Shown in pieces: positions 26,401 through 35,377 of a stretch of 64,000 bases of DNA. Under the pieces are notes generated by a model, which was given only the letters and a program-made list of their open reading frames with translations, was not told the DNA's origin and did no database searches. The translations under genes and the position numbers were made by a program. The stretch is taken from positions 333,580 to 397,579 of the forward strand of contig CAKVFI010000001.1 of the NCBI GenBank assembly GCA_934746715.1. The letters are read 5' to 3'. Origin of the DNA: an uncultured Clostridia bacterium (GTDB lineage: Bacteria; Bacillota; Clostridia; Christensenellales; UBA1242). The number at the start of each line of letters is the position of its first letter. The stretch's first letter is position 1.

Positions 26401-29400
26401 AAGTTTGTAAGTTACATTTTGATTTGAAACAAGTTTGTTGATTGTAAGTTGAGTGTATGTTGAGCTAAACCCTGCTTGTGGCTCATAAACCCAACCATAA
26501 GGCGACATACCTTCTTGATAATTGTCGTCTGCGGTCAACACAACATTAGCACCATAAGGAATATTTTCAAATATGCGGGAATCTGAAGTGTCGGTGTAGA
26601 AAACCTTTTCTCCATTTGCGGTCATTGTTATGCTTGGGAAGCTAACTTTGCTGTCAAACTGTGCTTTGGAGCTAACCAAACTATAATTAACACAAATTGT
26701 GTATTTGTGCAAAGTGTAGATAAAGTGAAGGTTTAAAGTTTGAACACCGTCAGCCACAACACTATAAGCATCTATTACATCACTTAACTCTTCTGTTGTA
26801 AAATCATATGAGTAAACATTTGAAGAATAATCATTGTCTTTTTCTGCCTTCACATATCTATTTTTGCCCATTGCGTTGATAAAATAGGCTTGAGATGTGT
26901 AATATCCTTCCAACAAATTAAAGCCAATATGCAAGTTGTCAACAGTGATGTCAAAGCTATCAATTGCTGTTGGGGTATCTTCCAATGAAGTTGCATAAGT
27001 TAAGTTGAGTTTGTAAACAATTACATTTGTTAAGATTTCAATTGTGTGGATTGTTGTTGTGTTTAATGTTCTAAATTCAAATTGAAGTGGATTTGTTAAA
27101 CTGTCAATGTTGTATGTAACTCCATTGTAATTGTAGCCTGTTAACTCATAGCCAAAAGCCAAAGCGTCCGCCAAGTGTAACACATAATTTTTGCCAGGCA
27201 ACAATTCTTCAGTTGTAAAGTTGATTTGTGTGTTTTCTTCATCTGTTACATAGGTTAAGCCTTGTTCAATTGTTTGAAGCAAATTGAATGCCGAACTCTT
27301 GTCAACCGAAACATTTAACCACAATCCCGGCATTGAATATACTGCAAAAATTTCAATATCTTTTTTAACAAAATAACTGGTTGCTTTTGTGTTTGCTTCA
27401 CCCGATTCAATCAATGTAAAGTTTGTTTGAAAGTTTTCAGTAAAACGATTAAACAAAAAGTATGGTTCAGCTTCGTCATTATTAACACTTCTTGCTTTTG
27501 CAAAAAGTTTGATTGTGTCATACATATGCAAATTGGAAACAACAATTTGTGCTTTTTCTTGCCCCAATTCATAATACTTTATTGTGTCAGACTGATTTGC
27601 TTTGCTATAAATTGTGCCGCCATATTCCACACTCAAATCTGCCATTATAACTTTGTTGCCGTTGCTGTTGTATTCTCCATTAATAGTGTAAGTAACGGTG
27701 TAAGTTAAAAAGTCTTCAAAATCAAAGATATCAATAAAGCTTGTGCCCGCTTGATCGTAACTGGACAAAATTTCTTGAGTTAAAACCAAATTGATGGTGT
27801 TGCCATTAAAACTAATATCAGTGTTATTAAAACCAAAACCATTTAACTTAAAGCCATTGTTAAGTGAAGCCACAATTGAAATTGAATCACCAATCTTAAC
27901 ATTTTTTTCAAAACTTGATGTGGCATTTGCAACATTTATGTTTGCCAAATTTGAAGAAAGCGAATTGCCCGAACGCAAAACATTCATCAACACGCTGGCA
28001 ACTGGATAAATATCTTTTGTGCCGTCGTTTAATTTTATTTTGTTTATATTATTAAAACGAATTGTGTAATTTGTTTCAACAAACAACATCAAAATTGTTT
28101 TGTTTGCTGGTTTGTTTTTGTCAATTGAAATTGTGGTTGTTGTTTGTGGATTAACTCCGGTTTTAAGTTCCAAGCCTTGAGTGTTTTCTTCTGCCACAAA
28201 ACCAACAAAGGTGTAACCAACATTGTTTGATTGTTCCGTTTTTGAAATTGTATTGCTTGTTGTGCCACGTTCAAGTTGCAACATTTGTTCAACATTAAAT
28301 TCGCCATCAATTTTTCTAAATTTCCTTGATGACTCATCATACAATGCAAATTTAAAATTAACATTATACAACACTGCCACATAGTTAACTTCAATCTCAA
28401 AATTTTGGTCTATTTGATTTGTTACAAACAAATTGTTTTGGTCTATACTTTTTGCAACTGGCTCGTAAGTAGAAAACAAATTGCCAAAAGTGTAATAATC
28501 ATACCCTTGATTTGAAATTTTTTGGTTTGCAGTTAATTTAAAACCAGAAACGTTGTGCCCAGAAACAGCATCTTTAACAAAATATTTTTTGTTGTTTTCT
28601 ATCACAGAAAAGTAAGAATTTTGGTTGATTGTTAAAGCATTAAACACAAAATTTTCATTTTCCCCTGCTGGTGCATCATTAATTTTTGGCACGATTGTGG
28701 CAACAAACAGATTGTCATAATCAACAAACAAAACTGCCACTTTTGTTGTGCTTAAAGGCATTTTTGCAGTTACATTAATTTTTGTTGTGCGATTAAACTC
28801 ATCTTTTACAAGGCTGTAACTTTTATTTTCCTGCAATGTTGTTGATTTTTCGTCAGTTGTCAAGCCAATGCCTAACACGTCAACATTTTTGCCAGCAGTT
28901 AAATCTGTTGAATTAACTGCCACATCTGCATTAATTTCAATAGTTTCGTTCAAGCGATAACGTCCCCTTGAAATTAAAACTTTTTGATATGTACTTGTGC
29001 CATCGCTTTTTGTGTTTAAAGTGTAATAATCGGTTGAACCATCATCACAATAAACATCACCAAAGTAAAAATACTTGCCCTCTTTTTGAAGATAACTGTT
29101 AGAGTATTTTGTTTTGCCAGTTTCAATGGTTGAGGTTTTGTAAATTAAATTTGTGTTTGGCAAAACGTTTTCAATTTTGTGCCAAACTTCCAAATTTAAA
29201 ACATTATCCAATTCTACAAGGGTTGTTGCATCGATGTTGCTGTAAATATAGTCAAACACTGGGTCGATTGTTGCGTTTTCCACAACTTTATCAAACTCCA
29301 ATTTGCCGGAATCGTAAAAGCCGTCCATGTCTGCATCATGATATGTAATTTTATATTTAACTGAAAATGATTGGCTAAAATTTTCAGCATCATAAACAAC

Positions 29401-29769
29401 CTCAAAATCGGTTGATTTAAAAATTTCTTGGTTGTTTAAAATTTCTGTTCCATTAATTTTTCTTGTTGCGGAATATTGTTTTGAAACATTATCAGTAAAA
29501 ACAACTCTCCAACCAACAAGTGCAAAGCCGTTGTTGGCTGTTGCTTCAATTGGCTTAATGTTGGTTTCGCCAAGCAAGTATTCATCATAACCAGACGAAC
29601 GACCTGCTTCGATTGTTGATTCGTAAGGCTTTCCGTCATCTAACAAATAATATGCAAGTTTTGTGTTGTCAACTGTTGCTGCAAAACTTGTGTTTTTTGG
29701 CAAGCAAACAACCAGCGACAAAATTGCCACTGCAAAACAAAATATTAACCCAAATGCTCTTTTTTTCAT
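23437..29769 (-). CDS. Giant surface protein (about 2110 residues)
   Basis: Signal peptide (KKRAFGLIFCFAVAILSLVV, followed by ...TSFAAT cleavage-like site) and a single C-terminal membrane helix (LILIISLILLLLLIAIIIFI) with a basic tail, so a wall-spanning type I membrane protein without LPxTG. The body is a long series of beta-rich modules with recurring YNV/YKLN(L/F)TY and 'G.TY.VKI.F.G' phrases. Near the C-terminus is a YDG/MBG-type module (INQREIVLSGVKVYDKVFDG) and a preceding MBG-like one. ATG at 29769 has GGAG and overlaps the trxB stop by one base (TAATG). Probably an adhesin; ligand unknown. Confidence 0.85.
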   Translation of the reverse strand: MKKRAFGLIFCFAVAILSLVVCLPKNTSFAATVDNTKLAYYLLDDGKPYESTIEAGRSSGYDEYLLGETNIKPIEATANNGFALVGWRVVFTDNVSKQYSATRKINGTEILNNQEIFKSTDFEVVYDAENFSQSFSVKYKITYHDADMDGFYDSGKLEFDKVVENATIDPVFDYIYSNIDATTLVELDNVLNLEVWHKIENVLPNTNLIYKTSTIETGKTKYSNSYLQKEGKYFYFGDVYCDDGSTDYYTLNTKSDGTSTYQKVLISRGRYRLNETIEINADVAVNSTDLTAGKNVDVLGIGLTTDEKSTTLQENKSYSLVKDEFNRTTKINVTAKMPLSTTKVAVLFVDYDNLFVATIVPKINDAPAGENENFVFNALTINQNSYFSVIENNKKYFVKDAVSGHNVSGFKLTANQKISNQGYDYYTFGNLFSTYEPVAKSIDQNNLFVTNQIDQNFEIEVNYVAVLYNVNFKFALYDESSRKFRKIDGEFNVEQMLQLERGTTSNTISKTEQSNNVGYTFVGFVAEENTQGLELKTGVNPQTTTTISIDKNKPANKTILMLFVETNYTIRFNNINKIKLNDGTKDIYPVASVLMNVLRSGNSLSSNLANINVANATSSFEKNVKIGDSISIVASLNNGFKLNGFGFNNTDISFNGNTINLVLTQEILSSYDQAGTSFIDIFDFEDFLTYTVTYTINGEYNSNGNKVIMADLSVEYGGTIYSKANQSDTIKYYELGQEKAQIVVSNLHMYDTIKLFAKARSVNNDEAEPYFLFNRFTENFQTNFTLIESGEANTKATSYFVKKDIEIFAVYSMPGLWLNVSVDKSSAFNLLQTIEQGLTYVTDEENTQINFTTEELLPGKNYVLHLADALAFGYELTGYNYNGVTYNIDSLTNPLQFEFRTLNTTTIHTIEILTNVIVYKLNLTYATSLEDTPTAIDSFDITVDNLHIGFNLLEGYYTSQAYFINAMGKNRYVKAEKDNDYSSNVYSYDFTTEELSDVIDAYSVVADGVQTLNLHFIYTLHKYTICVNYSLVSSKAQFDSKVSFPSITMTANGEKVFYTDTSDSRIFENIPYGANVVLTADDNYQEGMSPYGWVYEPQAGFSSTYTQLTINKLVSNQNVTYKLNYNSYSVLIVANGNTRNPIVTIRDAATDNIVDKISRFDKLTIDSNADKQNGWRFVNMYYYKNVYNPYVYDEATFASTELYILTNTGYVLNHDAYDANVEYFVKTKTRQNFSAFEQYVYYEDSWAENWADLFYLSAGEYKRNDSSTYDENKIYFSYKNTIYEDNDFQIGNYFADVSENGVYSICFTLEYSYIDIAIKFTATTQGSANLNKGDLTIAPIDYADISLATIDNGGNVTNIALNSTVTIENSILRIKLNLKTITKDGSNFNLSNGVELINAFVYDKAIGNLTINQVNGEYWLEFYISSMLNNNCLSDNDSFDIYLTYQVKTKRMILTTNVPENNNISGFYKDKTTGSTIFSMSDNQNRYGFGNGSKSSSGADRLTDNFQFLGKVYVSYTFIGNYRDYNNYFKIVGIKLYTIKSVRNSFGVLTYVKGDLISTQTEEDYAKYGVTGISFDDKCFDYRFVNDLYIELQVQPVVIINAENNRFNFTYKCDQQGNGQENELTIGQNSNYHIQIADILKDYVAVSFHKNIIQNGITIGFGEEESKLIDAGTYLVKIKFIGSGNWNWLSSLTYDKDLFVIISPKELELKVDTDTFSRKTPYEKEYVGKNVYTFSNIDDLLKYVYLTDGAKTYVYSNDNDNLRLFMADIRAYTTYTNGDAQIKSGIATRDGELFNIQLTGLKLNSANFKLKNEDLLFENAIKINQREIVLSGVKVYDKVFDGTDKAEFRLDSPLAWGNVVDGDIVDAPNYADLVLSFAKDEFGNVPIGYNINIVVDASKALKGVDAGNYKIKVNGTTANVYPYSVSTIVEGFGKIEVRNDKGLINIDTGTRHELAGLIPINAKLRVDVIYADSPEFASLYSKMSNYLNRNRTFVVGYRICFDNNNLTTKLDNNLTLVLPNVDRLTNLLMLTSSNSVELQYTLENNSLVIDLSQTNFEANTFGIIQQRVLFKQWQLILIISLILLLLLIAIIIFIIVRKRKKDKYSVNEKI

Positions 29770-30662
29770 TAATCTCCAATGCAACTGTTGCCAGCAATTG
29801 CCCCATCTGCTGCCGCGGTTACAATCTGTTTAAATGATTTGCTTACAATATCTCCGCAAGCGTACAAATATTTTACACTTGTTTGCATGTTTTCGTCAAC
29901 TAAAACATAGCCGTTTTTGTCTTTTTTGATATTTATATCAACAAAACTTAAATCTGGCTCATATCCAATTGCCACAAACAACCCTGCAACTTTTAATTTT
30001 TTTGTTTTTCCGTCTAAATTTAAAACCAAACTTTCAAGTTGATTTTCGCCATTCAGTTGTTCTATTGTTGCTGGAGTTATTATCTCAACATTTTTCAATG
30101 CTTTAACTTTGTTTACTTCATTTGCATTTGCTCTAAACTCATTTCTGCGATGAATTAAATACACTTTTTTTGCCAAACGAGCCAAATAAACAACATCTGT
30201 GATTGCTGTGTTGCCACCACCAACCACTGCAACATTTTTGCCTTTAAAAAACGCACCATCGCAACTTGCACAATAACTAACACCTTTACCAATCAAATTT
30301 TGTTCGTTTGGCAAGTTGAGTTGCCTTGTTTTTGCGCCACATGCCAAAATCACTTTTTTGCAAGAAAAAGTGTTTGATTTTGTTTTAACACAAAAACCTG
30401 TTTTTGTTTGAGTTAATTTTTGCACAGTGGCATATTCAAACTCCACGCCTGCTTTTGTTGCATCTTCTGCCATTTTTTGCCCAAGGTCAAAACCAGAAAT
30501 CAACCCCAGCCCCGGATAGTTTGCAATTTCTGGTGAAATGCAAGCCTGCCCACCACAGCACAATTTTTCAATGCATAGTGTTTTTAACCCCGCACGAGAT
30601 GCAAAAATGCCAGCAGAAAGCCCTGCTGGACCACCACCAATAATCACAACATCATATTTCAT
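29769..30662 (-). CDS. trxB: Thioredoxin reductase-like flavoprotein
   Basis: 297 residues. Transfers electrons from NAD(P)H through FAD to a redox CxxC. Motifs: FAD-binding IIGGGPAGLSAGIFASRAG (residues 7-25), redox CASC (C131, C134), second dinucleotide motif VVGGGNTA (147-154), HRRNEFRA (171-178), and the C-terminal YLYACGDI. Slightly shorter than typical TrxB (about 310). No Shine-Dalgarno: the -10 box ends 6 bases before ATG. The stop overlaps the start of the giant surface protein. The true partner could be thioredoxin or a ferredoxin-linked system. Confidence 0.9.
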   Translation of the reverse strand: MKYDVVIIGGGPAGLSAGIFASRAGLKTLCIEKLCCGGQACISPEIANYPGLGLISGFDLGQKMAEDATKAGVEFEYATVQKLTQTKTGFCVKTKSNTFSCKKVILACGAKTRQLNLPNEQNLIGKGVSYCASCDGAFFKGKNVAVVGGGNTAITDVVYLARLAKKVYLIHRRNEFRANANEVNKVKALKNVEIITPATIEQLNGENQLESLVLNLDGKTKKLKVAGLFVAIGYEPDLSFVDINIKKDKNGYVLVDENMQTSVKYLYACGDIVSKSFKQIVTAAADGAIAGNSCIGD

Positions 30663-30668
30663 ATAAAT

Positions 30669-30697
30669 ATTGTACCCAAAAATGATAAAATTTCCAA
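30669..30697 (-). promoter_or_regulatory. trxB promoter, apparently leaderless
   Basis: TTGGAA, 17 bases, TACAAT on the minus strand, 6 bases before the trxB ATG. Confidence 0.6.
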
Positions 30698-30850
30698 ATA
30701 ATTTTAATATTTTTTAAGGTTTTTTCAAAACTAAATATTTGCACTATTTCAATCTTATTTGGCAAAAAAGTTAATCAATTTTTACAAAAAAACACAATAT
30801 ATTGTATACTTTTTTTTGTTTAACATATTTTTGCAATAAGGCATATAATA

Positions 30851-30879
30851 TTGACAAATTTAGTATTTTATGATAGAAT
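30851..30879 (+). promoter_or_regulatory. Ferredoxin promoter
   Basis: TTGACA, 17 bases, TAGAAT with TG at the extended -10 position. A second candidate (TTGGCA, 18 bases, TATAAA) lies at 30951-30980, closer to the gene. Confidence 0.7.
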
Positions 30880-31078
30880 AAAAATGCAATTTAAATTGGC
30901 AAAATTATAAAAAATTATTACCAAAAAAATAATTAATAAATATGTTTTATTTGGCAATATTTTAATTTATTTCATATAAAATAACAACCTAAAAATGTTT
31001 GCTAAACAGTGCAATTGCCCAACACTGCAAAAGCAATCTTTATGCCATTTTGTTGCATTTTAATTAAAGGAGAAAGTT

Positions 31079-31252
31079 ATGGTAGACAAATCAAAATGCA
31101 TTTCTTGTGGTGCTTGTATCTCAATATGCCCAGTTGGTGCCATTAAATTTGTTGATGGAAAAGCAGAAATTAATCCCAAAAAATGTATTAAATGTGGCAG
31201 TTGTGAACAATTTTGCCCAGTGTCCGCAATCAAAATAGATAAACAAAACTAA
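31079..31252 (+). CDS. 2[4Fe-4S] ferredoxin, 57 residues
   Basis: Small electron carrier of clostridial type. Two complete CxxCxxCxxxCP motifs: C7, C10, C13, C17 and C36, C39, C42, C46. Length 57 is normal for the family. ATG preceded by AAAGGAG. Monocistronic with a strong terminator. It supports an anaerobic lifestyle and may share redox partners with the divergent flavoprotein. Confidence 0.95.
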   Translation: MVDKSKCISCGACISICPVGAIKFVDGKAEINPKKCIKCGSCEQFCPVSAIKIDKQN

Positions 31253-31266
31253 AATTAACATAATAC

Positions 31267-31297
31267 AAAAAAACATCGCGCAAAACGATGTTTTTTT
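31267..31297. terminator. Bidirectional terminator
   Basis: AAAAAAACATCG, 7-base loop, CGATGTTTTTTT; between the ferredoxin and convergent recN. Confidence 0.9.
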
Positions 31298-31380
31298 GTT
31301 GCTTTTAAATTTTAAAAATAATTTATAATGACTCAATTTTAAATTGATGTTTTAATAAATTTAAATATATTTGATTAAAT

Positions 31381-33063
31381 TTATATTGCTTGCTTATAGT
31401 TATTGCATTTTTGTTTTAATTCCGCCGCAACAGTTGTGTTGGTTGACGCAACACCCATAAGGCGAGCAATCTCTGCAAACAAGTTTTCTCCTTCCAAATG
31501 CGTTGCTTGAGTTTTTGTTGTGCCGAAAGCAGAGTGTTTTTCAACTTTCAAATTATTGTCTGCCATAGCACAAATTTGTGGCAAATGGCTTACTGCAATT
31601 ATTTGTTTGTTTTTGCTTAACCTTGCCATATACTCTGCAACCACCATTGCAATATTGCCGCTCAAACCACTGTCAATTTCATCAAACACAATTGTTTGAA
31701 TTTCGTCCACTTCGCTAACAACAATTTTGTACGCCAACATAACTCTGCTCATTTCGCCGCCAGAAACGACCTTGTTAAGTTCTTTCAACTCAAAACCAAG
31801 GTTGGAACTAAACATAAAATCCACTCTGTCCGCGCCAGTTGAACTATACTGTTCAGCAATGCGTTCAAATTTAATGTCAAGTTGAGCATTCGGCATACCC
31901 AAAGTGCGCAATTCATCTTCCATTTTTTTGCACAAAATTTTGGCAGTTTTTTTGCGCAAATCTGTCAATTTTTCTTGTTCTTGCAACAAGTTTTCCACAA
32001 TCTGTTCACGTTCAGTATGCAATTTTTGGTATAATTCTGCACTGTTGTTCAAATTAAACAAATTATCTTCTGTTTTGTGGAGATATTCAATCATGTTTTC
32101 GTAGTTCCCACCATATTTGCGGAACAACGATTTTATCAAATCGAGGCGAGAATCAATAAAATCAAAACGCTCTTGGTCAAAAACATTGTTGTTTAAAATT
32201 TCCAAAGCGGTTTCGTTTATATCGTTAAGTTCAATTTCAACACTTTTGATTCTGTTTGCAAGGGTTGAATACTTTTCGCCAAAATCTGTTAAGTTGTTAA
32301 GCAATTTTTCGCTGTTGCTGATGTTTTCCACTGCTGAATTTGAGTAAGCATTTTTATAGCAGGCAGACAAAAACTCTTGCAAATTTTCATTGATTTTTTC
32401 AAATTGCTGCATGGTGTGTTTTTCTTCGGTTAACTGCTCAAATTCATTTGGCTTTATGTTTGCATTTGCAATTTCTTCAATTTGGTAACTATACAAATCT
32501 ATTAAATTTTGTTTTTCCTTTTCATCTCCACCAAGTGATTTTATTTGAGCATCAATTGAATGAATTTTTTCAATATATTGATTGATTTTAATCAAAAAAC
32601 TGTCGGCAGATTTGCTGAATAAATCTATGATTTTAAGTTGATAATCATTGTCCAAAATTGCAAGATGTTCACTTTGTCCGTGCACATCAACCAACTTTAA
32701 GCATATTTTTTTAACCATTGCGACAGGCACAAGTTCGCCATTAATTTTGCAAACATTTTTGCCATTGATGTCAAGTTCTCGGGACAAAAACATTTCTTCC
32801 CCACACTCAATGCCCAATTGGTCTTTAACAAATTGAATGTGGGATTTGCTTAAACCAGTAAAGATTGCTTCCACTTTCATTTTGTTTTCGCCAGTGCGAA
32901 TGAGTGATTTATCACTTCTGCCACCAAAAACAAAACTCAATGAGTCCAACATAATGCTTTTGCCTGCACCAGTTTCGCCACTGATAACATTGAGTTTGCT
33001 GTCAAAATTTAGTGTTGCATTGTCAACCAACGCAACGTTTTTAATATTTAAAGTTTGTAACAT
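31381..33063 (-). CDS. recN: DNA repair protein RecN
   Basis: 560 residues, an SMC-like ATPase acting early in double-strand break repair. Walker A GETGAGKS (29-36), long central coiled coil, signature VVSGGEMSRVMLA and Walker B IVFDEIDSGLSG. The N-terminal LNIKNVALVDNATLNF fixes the start at ATG 33063. No Shine-Dalgarno is visible, and the start region itself is part of a tandem repeat continuing upstream. Confidence 0.96.
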   Translation of the reverse strand: MLQTLNIKNVALVDNATLNFDSKLNVISGETGAGKSIMLDSLSFVFGGRSDKSLIRTGENKMKVEAIFTGLSKSHIQFVKDQLGIECGEEMFLSRELDINGKNVCKINGELVPVAMVKKICLKLVDVHGQSEHLAILDNDYQLKIIDLFSKSADSFLIKINQYIEKIHSIDAQIKSLGGDEKEKQNLIDLYSYQIEEIANANIKPNEFEQLTEEKHTMQQFEKINENLQEFLSACYKNAYSNSAVENISNSEKLLNNLTDFGEKYSTLANRIKSVEIELNDINETALEILNNNVFDQERFDFIDSRLDLIKSLFRKYGGNYENMIEYLHKTEDNLFNLNNSAELYQKLHTEREQIVENLLQEQEKLTDLRKKTAKILCKKMEDELRTLGMPNAQLDIKFERIAEQYSSTGADRVDFMFSSNLGFELKELNKVVSGGEMSRVMLAYKIVVSEVDEIQTIVFDEIDSGLSGNIAMVVAEYMARLSKNKQIIAVSHLPQICAMADNNLKVEKHSAFGTTKTQATHLEGENLFAEIARLMGVASTNTTVAAELKQKCNNYKQAI

Positions 33064-33310
33064 AGGCTAAATAAAAATAATAATTTTTTAACTTTAAATA
33101 CAATTTATCAAATTACGCTAGTTTTGAGATAAATTATATTAAAGTTTGTAACATAGGCTAAATAAAAATAATAATTTTTTTAACTTTAAATACAATTTAT
33201 CGAATTACACTAGTTTTGAGATAAATTATAATTAAAGTTTGTAACATAGGCTAAAATTTTTGTTTTTGTTAATTAAAAATACAATCTACCAAATTTATTG
33301 TGGCAAATTA
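33050..33310. repeat. Three tandem repeats covering the recN start
   Basis: Units of 91-93 bases begin at 33050, 33141 and 33234; the first two are nearly identical and the third has diverged. Each starts with the first codons and ATG of recN (AAAGTTTGTAACATAGGCTA on the plus strand), followed by an inverted repeat AATTTATC...GATAAATT and, on the minus strand, a TATAAT box. Confidence 0.9.
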
Positions 33311-33328
33311 TATTTTTGTTGATTAAGA

Positions 33329-34321
33329 TTATTTGTTTGAAAGTTTTTCACGCACCAAAGCGTTGATTTCATCGGCAATTTCTGGGTGAGATGTTAAATA
33401 TGCTTTAACATTTTCTTTGCCTTGGCCAATTTTGTCACCTTTATAACTGAACCAACTGCCAGATTTTTCAACAACTTCCGTTTCAATTGCAGCGTCAATC
33501 AAACAGCCCAAAATTGAAATGCCTTCGCCGTACATAATATCAAATTCTGCTGACTTAAAAGGAGGTGCAACTTTGTTTTTAACAACTTTAACGCGAGTGC
33601 GAGAGCCAATCATATCTTGACCATTTTTGATTGTGTCAACCTTTCTTACATCAAGGCGCACAGATGAATAAAATTTAAGTGCTTTGCCGCCCGGAGTTGT
33701 TTCTGGATTGCCAAACATAACACCAACTTTTTCACGCAATTGGTTGATGAAGATAACAAGTGTTTTGCTTTTTGATGTTACGCCAGTAAGTTTGCGCAGC
33801 GCTTGGCTCATGAGTCGAGCTTGCAAGCCAATAAAACTATCACCCATTTCGCCATCTATTTCTGCTTTTGGGGTGAGTGCGGCAACAGAGTCGATAACCA
33901 CAATGTCAACACCACCACTGCGCACAAGTTGTTCTGTGATTTCAAGGGCTTGTTCACCAGTGTCTGGTTGAGAAACATACATTGCGCCAATGTCAACGCC
34001 CAATTTTTGAGCATAGATTGGGTCAAGTGCGTGTTCTGCATCAATAAACGCCGCTGTGCCACCCATACGTTGAGCTTCTGCAATCACATGCAAAGCAACA
34101 GTGGTTTTACCGCTGCTTTCTGGCCCATAAATTTCCACAATTCTGCCCCTTGGCAAACCACCAACACCCAAAGCCATATCAAGTGGCAAGCAACCAGTTG
34201 GAATAACTTCAATGCCTTCGCCATAATTGGTTTCGTCCATTTTGATGATTGAACCTTTGCCATATTGTTTTTCAATTGAAGCAATTGCTGCTTCCAATGA
34301 TTTTTTTCTGTCGTCTGTCAT
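33329..34321 (-). CDS. recA: Recombinase RecA
   Basis: 330 residues, slightly short at the C-terminus. Forms filaments on single-stranded DNA for recombination and SOS induction. Walker A GPESSGKT (66-73), Walker B-type VIDSVAALTPKAEI, and loop L2 region FINQLREKVGVMFGNPETTP (about 200-219). ATG with AAGGAG. Third gene after pgsA and the small membrane gene, apparently one operon. Confidence 0.98.
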   Translation of the reverse strand: MTDDRKKSLEAAIASIEKQYGKGSIIKMDETNYGEGIEVIPTGCLPLDMALGVGGLPRGRIVEIYGPESSGKTTVALHVIAEAQRMGGTAAFIDAEHALDPIYAQKLGVDIGAMYVSQPDTGEQALEITEQLVRSGGVDIVVIDSVAALTPKAEIDGEMGDSFIGLQARLMSQALRKLTGVTSKSKTLVIFINQLREKVGVMFGNPETTPGGKALKFYSSVRLDVRKVDTIKNGQDMIGSRTRVKVVKNKVAPPFKSAEFDIMYGEGISILGCLIDAAIETEVVEKSGSWFSYKGDKIGQGKENVKAYLTSHPEIADEINALVREKLSNK

Positions 34322-34346
34322 AATTTCTCCTTAAATATGAATTAAA

Positions 34347-34577
34347 TTACTGTTCAAATGGTTTTTGTTGGTCTTGCGCTTTAACCTTTAAAATTGTATC
34401 TTTGATGATGCCAATTATTGCACAAACAAACCCACCAATAACAAAAACAACCCAAGTTGGGTGCCAAATTTTTGCAATAAAACCAATCAACAAATACACA
34501 AGCGTACACACAACCATGATAAGCCCACAAACGCCATCTAAAATAATGCTTGCTTTTGATTTCTTTTTGTCTTCCAT
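34347..34577 (-). CDS. Small two-helix membrane protein
   Basis: 76 residues from ATG 34577, chosen for GGAGG upstream. Lys-rich start, two hydrophobic helices (about 14-34 and 38-58), charged tail. Sits between pgsA and recA. No family recognised. Confidence 0.75.
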   Translation of the reverse strand: MEDKKKSKASIILDGVCGLIMVVCTLVYLLIGFIAKIWHPTWVVFVIGGFVCAIIGIIKDTILKVKAQDQQKPFEQ

Positions 34578-34655
34578 TTTTCCTCCAAATATGAAAATAT
34601 TATACTCGCAAAAAAAGAATTTGTCAAACATTTGTTCGACAAATTTTGAATAATA

Positions 34656-35258
34656 TTAATTCTCTTTTTTGTTTGTTTCTTTAAAACATTCACGGTTTTT
34701 AACCAAATAATGAACACCAGAAAGAACAGTGAGCAATGTTGCTGCACCAATAAGCACATAACTGATGATTGCAACAATATTGATAGCTAAAGATGATGCA
34801 AAACCGCAGCAATTTAAATATGCCACCAAAATACAAGTTGGCAAAGCAATCATTTGAACAACTGTTTTAATTTTGCCCCACATGTCAGCAGCCAAAACAA
34901 TGCCTTTTGTTGCAGCAATTTGCCTTAAAGCGCTAACAGTGTATTCACGAGCAATGATGATTGAAACAATAATTACACCCCAAGGTGCTGGAATTGTGCC
35001 GTCTGCCAAAATAAGCAAAAATGCAGTTGCTGTAAGCAATTTGTCTGCAATAGGGTCAAGGAACTTGCCAAGGTCAGTTACAAGATTGTATTTGCGTGCA
35101 ATTTTGCCATCTAACAAATCGGTGAGAGATGCCAAAATAAAAATTGCTATTGCAACAATTTTGCCAATGCCATAAGGAATAAAATCTGCAAGATAAAAGA
35201 ACATCATAAACGGAATTAAAATAATGCGCAAAAGTGTGAGTTTGTTTGGTAAATTCAA
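34656..35258 (-). CDS. pgsA: Phosphatidylglycerophosphate synthase
   Basis: 200 residues. Joins CDP-diacylglycerol and glycerol-3-phosphate, the committed step to phosphatidylglycerol. The CDP-alcohol phosphotransferase motif is complete: D47, D50, G51, A54, R55, G64, D68, D72. Several membrane helices. Start is TTG at 35258 with GGGAGG six bases upstream. A small hairpin (ATTGCCA/TGGCAAT, 35271-35291) precedes the ribosome binding site. Confidence 0.93.
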   Translation of the reverse strand: MNLPNKLTLLRIILIPFMMFFYLADFIPYGIGKIVAIAIFILASLTDLLDGKIARKYNLVTDLGKFLDPIADKLLTATAFLLILADGTIPAPWGVIIVSIIIAREYTVSALRQIAATKGIVLAADMWGKIKTVVQMIALPTCILVAYLNCCGFASSLAINIVAIISYVLIGAATLLTVLSGVHYLVKNRECFKETNKKEN

Positions 35259-35305
35259 AATAATCCTCCCATTGCCAAAAAAAATGGCAATTAATTTACG
35301 CTTAT

Positions 35306-35334
35306 ATTATATCAAATTAAAAACATGCTAGCAA
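35306..35334 (-). promoter_or_regulatory. pgsA operon promoter
   Basis: TTGCTA, 17 bases, TATAAT on the minus strand. Confidence 0.7.
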
Positions 35335-35336
35335 AC

Positions 35337-35363
35337 AAAAAAGCACTGCCAAAGTGCCTTTTT
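35337..35363 (-). terminator. Intrinsic terminator
   Basis: GCACT/AGTGC core with A/T extensions; ends the MBG lipoprotein gene, T-run on the minus strand. Confidence 0.8.
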
Positions 35364-35377
35364 GAAAATTTTTGATT

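Larger units (their letters stand above)
30663..31078. other. AT-rich divergent intergenic region trxB / ferredoxin
   Basis: No gene seen in 416 bases. Contains the trxB promoter, one strong and one weaker ferredoxin promoter, and a long AT-rich leader. Confidence 0.6.
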
